Shown here: piece after piece, positions 7,792 through 13,948 of the stretch
Position numbering within the stretch: position 1 is the stretch's first letter
Layout of the letters: the number at the start of each line of letters is the position of its first letter
Assembly (NCBI GenBank): GCA_029976905.1
Contig: JAPOLW010000022.1
Coordinates: 1-18,436 of the forward strand
Origin: a bacterium
GTDB lineage: Bacteria; Desulfobacterota; Binatia; UBA12015
DNA: 18,436 nt
Direction of reading: 5' to 3'
Made by a program: the position numbers and the translations under genes
The notes under the pieces: generated by a model
The model's database searches: none
The model's input: the letters and a program-made list of their open reading frames with translations, nothing else
Told to the model about the DNA's origin: nothing

Positions 7792-8580
7792 TCAGCGACC
7801 CTCGAAGGTCGGCTTCTTCTTCTCGAGAAAGGCGGCGATGGCCGCGCGCGCGTCCCGGGTGCGAGCCGCATCGGCAATGCCGCGGGATTCCAACTCCATC
7901 TGGCCTTCGAGGTCCTCGTCGCTGAGAACGAGTTTCTTCAACAGGCCGTACGCCTCGGTCGGGCCGGCGGCGAGGCTCGTGACCATCGTCACCGCCTCGG
8001 CGGCCAGATCGGCATCGGGAACGACGCGGTTCACGATCCCCCAGTCGAGGGCTTCCGTCGCCGTCAGCCGTCGGTTCAGAAGCATCAATTCGAGCGTGCG
8101 CCGTCGTCCGAGGAGACGGGGCAGGAAGAAGGTCGAGCTTCCGTCGGGCGTGAGGCCGGCGGCGGTGTAGGCCATCGTGAAGGAAGCGGACTCGCTGCAG
8201 AGGGCAAGGTCGGTCGATGCCACGAGGCTGAAGCCTGCGCCGGCGGCGGCGCCACCGACGGCGGCGACGACCGGGGCGCGCATCCGCGCGAAGCGGGAGA
8301 TCGCGGCGTGCAGATACATGGTGATCTCTTTGAGCAGGATCGGCGTGCGGTCCCCGGCACCCGCGAAAGAGCGCAGATCCCCGCCGGCACAGAAGAGCTT
8401 GCTCTCGGGGGTGGCGCGTAGCAGAACGGCGCGCACCGACGGATCTTCATCGCACTCCATCGCCGCGTAGGCGAGCTCGCGCGCAAGCGGGAGATCGATC
8501 GCGTTGGCGGCCTCCGGGCGGTTGAGGGTGATGTAGCCAACGCCGTCGTTGACCTCGAAGAGCAGCTTTTCGAATCCCAT
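7792..8580 (-). CDS. Enoyl-CoA hydratase/isomerase (crotonase) family, PaaG-like isomerase type
   Basis: The 262-residue protein starts MGFEKLLFEVNDGVGYITLNRPEAANAID. The oxyanion-hole loops are CAGGD (64-68) and GGAAAGAGFSLV (109-120). The two glutamates of hydratases are absent: the first position is Ser118 and the second Tyr138. Instead Asp146 in GLTPDGSSTFFLPR matches the catalytic aspartate region of PaaG-type isomerases. A double-bond isomerase or ring-opening type reaction is therefore more likely than hydration. Substrate is presumably an enoyl-CoA from the neighbouring catabolic genes. An upstream TTG at 8616 is possible but falls in the predicted promoter. The ATG at 8580 is preferred. 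It is downstream of the lipoprotein gene on the same strand (102 bp) and convergent with purU. Confidence 0.92.
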   Translation of the reverse strand: MGFEKLLFEVNDGVGYITLNRPEAANAIDLPLARELAYAAMECDEDPSVRAVLLRATPESKLFCAGGDLRSFAGAGDRTPILLKEITMYLHAAISRFARMRAPVVAAVGGAAAGAGFSLVASTDLALCSESASFTMAYTAAGLTPDGSSTFFLPRLLGRRRTLELMLLNRRLTATEALDWGIVNRVVPDADLAAEAVTMVTSLAAGPTEAYGLLKKLVLSDEDLEGQMELESRGIADAARTRDARAAIAAFLEKKKPTFEGR

Positions 8581-8587
8581 GTCCCGA

Positions 8588-8616
8588 GGTGTCCCGGTCG
8601 GCCGCGCGCGTGTCAA
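8588..8616 (-). promoter_or_regulatory. Candidate promoter of the crotonase gene (perfect -35)
   Basis: On the minus strand a perfect TTGACA (8611-8616) is followed by 17 bp and GACACC (8588-8593), a poor -10, then 7 bp to the ATG at 8580. The spacing suits a leaderless mRNA. The -35 is the best in the window, the -10 the weakest. Confidence 0.35.
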
Positions 8617-8682
8617 GCGGCTCGGCGTACAGGAGTCCCCTGCGCGGCCTGGCCGCAGGAGGAGGCGCGCTGGAAAAGGCTC

Positions 8683-9210
8683 TCAGCTCGTCGGGGCCCC
8701 ATTCGTTTCGACGCTGGTGGTTCGCTCCAGGCGTGCATCGAGCAGGATGACGATCCCCTGGGCTTGCCGGGCGTAGCCTTCGAGTCGTCCGGATACCCGC
8801 ACGCTCTGATTCGCCTTCCAGACGTCGATGGGGGGTGGTTCTCTCGTGTAGGCGAGCACGATCACACCGCTGCGGGAATCGACCAGATTCGTGCGGTAGG
8901 GGTACCCGCGCGAGGCGTAGAGATCCCCGTCTCTGGGTTCGCCAAACGCCTGCACGGTCGCCGACCAACCCGGTGGTTGAATCCATCGGTTGGCGTAGCC
9001 CCGGGTCGCATCTGTGGGACCCGCGCCTTCGATTCGCCGGCGAAGCGCGTCCGCGAGGGCCGTCGGGTCGGCTTCGCTGAGAAAGGCACGTGGGCCGACC
9101 GGCGCGAAGGTGAAGATCGTCCCTTCGTCGAATCCACCCGCCCGGGTCGCGGGGTCTGCGCATGCCGCGAGGGCAAGAAGGGCCAGCACGGCGCCGCTCG
9201 ATCTCGTCAT
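8683..9210 (-). CDS. Predicted outer-membrane lipoprotein of unknown function
   Basis: The 175-residue protein begins MTRSSGAVLALLALAACADP, a type II signal peptide with lipobox LAAC and lipidated Cys17. Ala at +2 predicts outer-membrane rather than inner-membrane retention. The mature part has an alanine/arginine helix (about 46-62), a Trp/Pro-rich stretch (WIQPPGW), and C-terminal beta strands of the form VRVSGRLEGYARQAQGIVILLDARLE that resemble a small OB- or beta-barrel unit. I recognise no family. Longer in-frame starts to 9636 exist but would bury the signal peptide, so the ATG at 9210 is chosen. That ATG has TACCGT exactly 6 bp upstream. The crotonase gene follows 102 bp downstream but appears to have its own promoter. 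Confidence 0.8.
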   Translation of the reverse strand: MTRSSGAVLALLALAACADPATRAGGFDEGTIFTFAPVGPRAFLSEADPTALADALRRRIEGAGPTDATRGYANRWIQPPGWSATVQAFGEPRDGDLYASRGYPYRTNLVDSRSGVIVLAYTREPPPIDVWKANQSVRVSGRLEGYARQAQGIVILLDARLERTTSVETNGAPTS

Positions 9211-9216
9211 TGGACC

Positions 9217-9222
9217 ACGGTA
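9217..9222 (-). promoter_or_regulatory. Candidate -10 element (TACCGT) of a leaderless lipoprotein transcript
   Basis: Minus strand reads GCTACCGT, then 6 bases, then ATG. The same GCTACCGT-N6-ATG arrangement stands before the phosphotransferase gene at 13949. No Shine-Dalgarno and no clear -35 are seen. Confidence 0.4.
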
Positions 9223-9425
9223 GCCGGACCGCCGGACCGAGGGGAGCACCACACCGTTCCTCGACTTTCCGCGCTCCGAGGGGGGCGCACAATGATGGGT
9301 ACGGGGTGCTGCCGATGGGGCCATCGGGGAAGCGATGAGGGTTGCACCGGATTGACCTACCGGGCTTGCCGCGTATCTCGGCCACTGGGAGGTTATGACA
9401 CTGGGGTGCGATCTGGTTTTCCCTC

Positions 9426-9455
9426 TTGAGAAACCGGGGTGCGGGGCGCTAGGAT
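9426..9455 (+). promoter_or_regulatory. Candidate promoter before micro-ORF and membrane protein
   Basis: TTGAGA (9426-9431, 5 of 6) and TAGGAT (9450-9455, 4 of 6) are separated by 18 bp. The -10 is exactly 6 bp before the ATG at 9462. This gives a transcription start near 9462 and argues that the membrane protein does not start at the upstream ATG at 9395. Confidence 0.45.
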
Positions 9456-9461
9456 ACCGAG

Positions 9462-9488
9462 ATGAGAGACCCTTGGGGCCCCCCGTGA
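9462..9488 (+). CDS. Micro-ORF of 8 codons overlapping the next start codon
   Basis: ATG at 9462 encodes MRDPWGPP and stops with TGA at 9486-9488, overlapping the GTG (9485) of the membrane protein in a GTGA junction. It sits directly after a plausible promoter, so it could be a leaderless leader peptide coupling translation to the next gene. One extra C in the run at 9479-9484 would instead join it in frame to that gene, so a real or sequencing indel is the alternative. Confidence 0.3.
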   Translation: MRDPWGPP

Positions 9489-10252
9489 AGCCCGCTCTGA
9501 AGATAGTCCCGCCCAGCCAGGGCATTGGCCGGGCGCTCAAGCAACGCGAAGGCGCCGCGACGGTGACACCTGCAAGTCGGCTGACCAGCGCCTTGCTGTT
9601 CGGCATCCTTGCAGGGTCCGCCGCCGCAGCCCTCATAATGAGCCAGGGTGTGCGCGATGCCCGCCTTTTGCTGACATCATCGACCTTGATCTTCGGTGGC
9701 GCTCTCTACCTCATGATGGCGAACTTGCAGGTCTTCCTGCCTCGTGCGTACGGGCACCGAAAGGACGGGTTCGGGAGCGCGCTCACGGGCGTGCCTCTCG
9801 GTATCGTCGTCTACTTCGTCTGGAAGATCTTTCCGCCCATCTACGCGGCCGTGGACGAGATCGTCTGGCGGGCCAGCCTGCCCGAGGAGGGCGGCAGCGC
9901 GTATGTCGAGAGTCTTCAGTTTGCGTTCGCCACGACCGGGTCCTACGCCCTCGGCCTCGTCCTGGGTGCCCTCGTCCTGAGCCTGCAGGTCGGCCTCTGG
10001 TTCTTGCCAGCCTATCTGATTGCACGGCAGCGGACGAAGTCGGCCGAGGAGAAGGCGGAACGCGTCTATCGCGAGAAGGTTCGCAAGGCCACCCGGCGCT
10101 ACGTCGGCCGCCGGGCTCGCCTGACCAAATTCAAGGTCGGCGGGGATCTCTCCGCGATCAAGGTGCAGTTGCGGGTGTACCATCTCGGCCTGGTCCTGGC
10201 TTCCGGTCTGGTCGCGATGACCGGACTGGCCTGGGTGTGGAGCCTTCCCTGA
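9485..10252 (+). CDS. Polytopic membrane protein of unknown function (about 5 helices)
   Basis: With the GTG at 9485 the protein has 255 residues. Hydrophobic segments lie at about 35-53, 62-86, 99-121, 152-180 and 233-252. Between the last two is a strongly basic, helical cytoplasmic stretch (181-217, RQRTKSAEEKAERVYREKVRKATRR), and an acidic loop (LPEEGG) follows the third helix. I recognise no family. The basic linker could touch membrane lipid head groups or nucleic acid, but nothing shows this. Start choice is uncertain: an in-frame ATG at 9395 adds 30 unconvincing residues and lies upstream of the best promoter. The GTG follows a GGGG/CCCCCC run and overlaps the TGA of the 8-codon ORF. 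The MFS gene follows 114 bp downstream. Confidence 0.75.
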   Translation: MKPALKIVPPSQGIGRALKQREGAATVTPASRLTSALLFGILAGSAAAALIMSQGVRDARLLLTSSTLIFGGALYLMMANLQVFLPRAYGHRKDGFGSALTGVPLGIVVYFVWKIFPPIYAAVDEIVWRASLPEEGGSAYVESLQFAFATTGSYALGLVLGALVLSLQVGLWFLPAYLIARQRTKSAEEKAERVYREKVRKATRRYVGRRARLTKFKVGGDLSAIKVQLRVYHLGLVLASGLVAMTGLAWVWSLP

Positions 10253-10366
10253 GATCCGCGCTCGATTCGATGATGGCGACGGACGCGCCGTCGGCGTGAA
10301 GGCCGCACCTCCGGTGCTACGCTCATCAGCACGGGGACGGATCTGGGCCGTCACCTCAGCCCTTCC

Positions 10367-11800
10367 GTGAAGACCCTCGAACGCGCGACGACGGATTTGC
10401 CTTCTGCACCGCACCATTGGCGAGATCGGTTCATCGAGCGACTACAGGCACGCGGTACCTATTCGACGTGGGTGCTGCTGGCCGCGTTGGGGGGGACCTT
10501 CGCGGCGACTTTCCCGGTTACCATCCTCACGATCGCCATTGGGCCGATCGCCCGTGAGTTCGGTGCCAGGGAGACGTCGGTTGCCTGGGTTCTCTCGGCG
10601 CCACTCCTCCTCTCGGCGGTGGCTCTTCCGATGTTGGGGAAGTTGGGTGACCTGCATGGCCACCGGCGGGTCTTTCTTATTGGATTTGGCCTCGCGACCG
10701 TCGCGGCCGTGGCGACGGCCTTTGCCTGGAACGTGGCCTCGCTGATCACGTTGCGCACGCTTGCCGCCGTGGTGGGTGGGGCGACGGCGCCGACGGCGAT
10801 GGCTCTCATCCTGAGTGTGCATCTTCCCGAAGAGCGGGTGCGAGCGATGGGATGGTGGTCGATGACCGGGGCCGCGTCGCCAGCCTTTGGTCTGGTCGCC
10901 GGTGGCCCCCTCATCGATCTTCTGGGCTGGCGCACCGTCTTTTTGGTTCAGGCCGTCCTCTCGGCCGCGGCGCTCGCCCTTGCGTATGTCGTTCTGCGCG
11001 AGACCCCGCGTCGCGAGGCCCGCTTCGACGTCGCCGGCACGATCGCTCTGGGCGTCGGGGTGTCCGGTTTGATGTTCGTGCTCGGGCGGATCCGGGAGGT
11101 GGCGTGGCGCGATCCTTCGATCTGGGGAGCAGGGCTCGTTGGCGTGGCGGGCCTTCTCTTCTTCGTGGCCATCGAGCGCCGTGCCGTGGCACCCCTGCTC
11201 CCGCTGGAGTTCTTCAAGAACGCGAATTTCAGCGCATCGATTGCATCCAACGCGTTCAATGCGGCCGCCTATATGGGAGCCTTCGCGGTGGCGCCCCTTT
11301 TGTTCCTCGAGGTCTTCGGATTCTCGGTCACGGCGACCGCGGGCCTCCTGCTCATCCGGACGTCGAGCCTCACCATTGGCTCCCCCATGGGCGGCCGATT
11401 GGGCACGTGGTGGGGAGAGCGAGCGGCGGCGCTGACCGGCTGCGCGGTGATGACGCTTGGCCTCCTGGTTCTCTGTGTGGGCGCGCTCGAGGTTTCGGTG
11501 GGGATCGTAGCGGTCGGGCTGGTGCTGCAAGGGCTCGGTCATGGGTTCGCACAGCCCCCGCTCACCTCGGCAGCCGTGGGGGCGGTCCCCGATGCCGACC
11601 TCGGAATCGCCGCCGCGACCAACCGGCTCACCGGGCAGGTCGGCGTTGCCTTCGGGATCACCGCGCTCACGATGGTGTATGGCGGCACGCACGCCCCACG
11701 GGCGTTCGGTCGGGCATTTCTCCTCGGGGCGGCGCTTTCGGTCGTGTCCTTCGTCATCGCCCTGGCGATGCGACGGCCGGCGGCCCCCGTCCGGGGTTAG
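10367..11800 (+). CDS. MFS transporter, DHA2-like (14-helix) family
   Basis: The 477-residue protein has about 14 hydrophobic segments after a 30-residue cytoplasmic N-terminus. Motif A is GKLGDLHGHRRV (91-102), between helices 2 and 3. The antiporter motif C region in helix 5 is MTGAASPAFGLVAGGPL (166-182). These point to proton-coupled drug or metabolite export in the inner membrane. The helix-1 motif usually written LDxTIVNVALP reads FPVTILTIAIGP, with proline at the position of the conserved aspartate. The coupling or substrate range may thus differ. The GTG at 10367 is the only plausible start before helix 1; no Shine-Dalgarno is seen. TGCTACGCT at 10315-10323 resembles an extended -10. 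The stop shares bases with the stop of the convergent cysteine-cluster gene (TTAG). Confidence 0.9.
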   Translation: MKTLERATTDLPSAPHHWRDRFIERLQARGTYSTWVLLAALGGTFAATFPVTILTIAIGPIAREFGARETSVAWVLSAPLLLSAVALPMLGKLGDLHGHRRVFLIGFGLATVAAVATAFAWNVASLITLRTLAAVVGGATAPTAMALILSVHLPEERVRAMGWWSMTGAASPAFGLVAGGPLIDLLGWRTVFLVQAVLSAAALALAYVVLRETPRREARFDVAGTIALGVGVSGLMFVLGRIREVAWRDPSIWGAGLVGVAGLLFFVAIERRAVAPLLPLEFFKNANFSASIASNAFNAAAYMGAFAVAPLLFLEVFGFSVTATAGLLLIRTSSLTIGSPMGGRLGTWWGERAAALTGCAVMTLGLLVLCVGALEVSVGIVAVGLVLQGLGHGFAQPPLTSAAVGAVPDADLGIAAATNRLTGQVGVAFGITALTMVYGGTHAPRAFGRAFLLGAALSVVSFVIALAMRRPAAPVRG

Positions 11801-12369
11801 CCGGGCGGGCGGCGGGCGGCGGCGGGCGAGCGGCGCAGCTTCCAGGCGCGCCAGAGGCGCCCGGCGGTGCGTCGCAGCCAACCGATCTCGCTCGAGTCGA
11901 TCAGAACACCGTCCCGGTAGATCTCGACCCGGCCTCCGACGACATGCTGCTCGATCCCGTCGGGAAGCAGAATCCGATAGGGGTGCTCGGGATGGGCAGC
12001 GCGGTCGGCGTCACTGATGCGGACGTAGGCAGAGGCCCGGTACTCCCCGGCAATCTCCCGAAGCCGCTCCGACCGCTCGAAGGCCCCCGGGGATTCCTCG
12101 TGGATCTCGAGCCAAAGCCGATCGCCACGGAAGACCAGGTCGAGGACGGCACCGAGGCGATCCGGGCGATCCTCGTCTCCGAAGGAGCCCAGAAGCCAGG
12201 CGCACGCGTAGCGCCGACAAATCGACGGGCGGGAGTCATAGATCGAGCAGCCGGACCTGTCGGAACGGAGTTTCTCGCACGGTTGTCTTGCCGGCTTTGC
12301 GAGTTCGTCGACGCGAAGCACGGTGCAACACGACGCACACGGACCGCAGGAGCGACAATGATCCGGCAT
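11797..12369 (-). CDS. YkgJ-type cysteine-cluster protein
   Basis: The 190-residue protein opens with a dense cysteine set: Cys5, Cys8, Cys11, Cys14 and Cys15, then Cys31, Cys41, Cys51 and Cys56. These lie in CRSCGPCASCCTVL, PCEKL, GCSIYDSRPSICRRYACAW. This is the YkgJ/UPF0153 zinc- or iron-chelating pattern (CxxCxxCC ... C ... GCxIYxxRPxxCRxYxC). The biochemical role of the family is unsettled. The C-terminal half (about 60-175) has no cysteines and seems to be a beta-rich domain with ILLPDGIEQHVVGGRVEIYRDG. The last 15 residues are Arg/Ala/Pro-rich and come from a GGCGGGC-type simple repeat. The ATG at 12369 overlaps the matB stop as TGATG, so translation is coupled to matB. A GTG one codon earlier is less likely. 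Confidence 0.88.
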   Translation of the reverse strand: MPDHCRSCGPCASCCTVLRVDELAKPARQPCEKLRSDRSGCSIYDSRPSICRRYACAWLLGSFGDEDRPDRLGAVLDLVFRGDRLWLEIHEESPGAFERSERLREIAGEYRASAYVRISDADRAAHPEHPYRILLPDGIEQHVVGGRVEIYRDGVLIDSSEIGWLRRTAGRLWRAWKLRRSPAAARRPPG

Positions 12370-13895
12370 CACGCCTCCTCCACCGCGTAGGCGTCGGCGT
12401 GGCGGTCACGCAGGAGAGACTTCTGAACCTTTCCCATCGCATTTCGCGGAAGCGCGTCCACGAGGAAGACGCGGCGTGGGTGTTTGAACCCAGCCAGCCG
12501 TTCGCGAAGCGCTGCGCGGATTTCGTCGGCCGTGGGCGCGGCGCCGTCCTCCGCCACGATGAAGGCCGTGACGGCTTCACCGAAATCCGGGTGGGGTAGG
12601 CCGACGACCGCGGATTCGCCGACGCCGGGTATCTCATCGAGGTGGAGTTCGATCTCCTTGGGGTAGACGTTGTAGCCGCCGCTGATGATGAGGTCGCTCG
12701 AGCGGCCCGCCAGCGTGAGTCGGCCATCGGCCGAGAGCGAACCGAGATCGCCGGTCCGGAAGAAACCCTCTTCGTCGAAGGACTCCCGTGTCGTCTCGGG
12801 ACGTTTCCAGTAGCCCGCGAAGACGCCGCGCCCGCGGACTTCGACGCCACCGACCTCGCCCGGTGCACTCGTCGAGCCGTCCGCGTTTCGCACGCGTAGG
12901 TCGACGTCGGGCAGGCGATGGCCGACGGTGCCCTCGATGCGAGCGCCGTCGACGGGGTTCGACGTCAAAATGCCGGTCTCGGTCATGCCATAGCGTTCGA
13001 GCACGGCATGTCCGGTTCGTTCGGCGAAGGCGCGAAAGATCGCTTCGGGAAGTGGTGCCGAGCCCGAGATGAAGAGGCGCACGTGGCGACAGCTCTCGCG
13101 GTCGAAGCCGGGGGTGGCGAGCAGTCGCCGGTAGAAGGTGGGCACTCCCATCATCACTGTGGCGCGGGGAAGAGCCGCGCGCACCGTCTCGGGATCGAAG
13201 CGGGGGAGAAATTCGACAGGGGAGCCGCCGAGCATCGCGCAGTGGAGCGCGACGAAAAGGCCGTGCACGTGGAAGATGGGGAGCGCGTGCAGCAGGACGT
13301 CGTCGGGACGCCAGGCCCACGTCTGGAAGAGCGCCCGTGCGTTCGTGGCGAGGTTCTCGTGGGTGATCATCGCCCCCTTGGGGCGGCCGGTCGTCCCCGA
13401 GGTGTACAGCAGAGCAGCGAGATCCGATCCCGCGCGGGGGATCACGTCCTCGTACGGGGGAAGACGGGCGGCTTTTTCGACCAGGGTTCCTTCTTCCCGG
13501 TCGCCGAGAGTCAGGATTTTGAGGCCGGCATGCTCCTCCACCATTCCGGCGGCTCGTGTCGCATCCTGTGGGCGACCGACGTGAATGCGTGGCTCGGCGT
13601 CCTCGAGGGCATGGCGGAGCTCCGCTGCGGTGTAGGCGACATTCAGTGGGAGATGGACGGCACCGATGCGGAGGCAGGCGAGATAGAGCGCAACAGCGTC
13701 CGGGGATTTCTCGATCTGAACCGAGACCCGATCTCCAGCGGTCACGCCAGCCGCTCGCAAGGCGGCCGCGAAGGCGGCACTGCGGGCGGTCACCTCGCGA
13801 TAGGACCGGGGCGCGCCCGAGGCGGGACGCAGGAAGATCGCGTCGAGGCGTGGAGTGAAGGCCTGATGGAGGATCTCGAAAAGGTTTTCGCTCAT
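12369..13895 (-). CDS. matB: Malonyl-CoA synthetase (MatB-type acyl-CoA ligase)
   Basis: The 508-residue adenylate-forming enzyme has the A3 P-loop YTSGTTGRPKG (164-174), the A5 motif ERYGMTETGILTSNP (300-313), TGD (381-383), the hinge GRSSDLI (397-403) and catalytic Lys489 in PRNAMGKVQKSLLR. The ERYGMTET-xxTSNP, GYNVYPKEIE and RNxMGKVQK sequences, the LPRFDPE stretch (Arg232 is a candidate for the second carboxylate) and the length are those of MatB and human ACSF3. The reaction is malonate or methylmalonate + CoA + ATP to the CoA thioester, AMP and PPi. The ATG at 13895 (MSENLFEIL) is chosen over a GTG at 13919. It is followed without a gap by the YkgJ-type gene (TGATG) and is divergent from the kinase gene across 53 bp. 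No malonate decarboxylase or carrier is visible here. Confidence 0.88.
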   Translation of the reverse strand: MSENLFEILHQAFTPRLDAIFLRPASGAPRSYREVTARSAAFAAALRAAGVTAGDRVSVQIEKSPDAVALYLACLRIGAVHLPLNVAYTAAELRHALEDAEPRIHVGRPQDATRAAGMVEEHAGLKILTLGDREEGTLVEKAARLPPYEDVIPRAGSDLAALLYTSGTTGRPKGAMITHENLATNARALFQTWAWRPDDVLLHALPIFHVHGLFVALHCAMLGGSPVEFLPRFDPETVRAALPRATVMMGVPTFYRRLLATPGFDRESCRHVRLFISGSAPLPEAIFRAFAERTGHAVLERYGMTETGILTSNPVDGARIEGTVGHRLPDVDLRVRNADGSTSAPGEVGGVEVRGRGVFAGYWKRPETTRESFDEEGFFRTGDLGSLSADGRLTLAGRSSDLIISGGYNVYPKEIELHLDEIPGVGESAVVGLPHPDFGEAVTAFIVAEDGAAPTADEIRAALRERLAGFKHPRRVFLVDALPRNAMGKVQKSLLRDRHADAYAVEEA

Positions 13896-13936
13896 GAGGG
13901 TCCGGGGAGGATGTCGCACGCCCCGGAGGGATTCGC

Positions 13937-13942
13937 TACCGT
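13937..13942 (+). promoter_or_regulatory. Candidate -10 element (TACCGT) of a leaderless kinase transcript
   Basis: GCTACCGT is followed by 6 bases and the ATG at 13949, the same arrangement as before the lipoprotein gene on the other strand. No Shine-Dalgarno is present and the -35 region is weak. Confidence 0.4.
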
Positions 13943-13948
13943 CGCGCC

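Noticed and set aside
8581..8616. Upstream TTG start for the crotonase gene, adding 12 residues
   Set aside because: The extra residues do not fit crotonase N-termini and the region contains a perfect TTGACA -35 box, so the ATG at 8580 is preferred.
10277..10293. CGACGG-N5-CCGTCG inverted repeat after the five-helix membrane protein gene as a terminator or operator
   Set aside because: A 6-bp GC stem is common in DNA of this composition, there is no U-tract, and no nearby regulator supports an operator.
10442..12390. Long open frames (minus 10442-11881, plus 10852-12390) across the MFS and YkgJ-type genes
   Set aside because: Low-complexity Arg/Gly/His translations with no motif; the MFS and cysteine-cluster frames explain the DNA.
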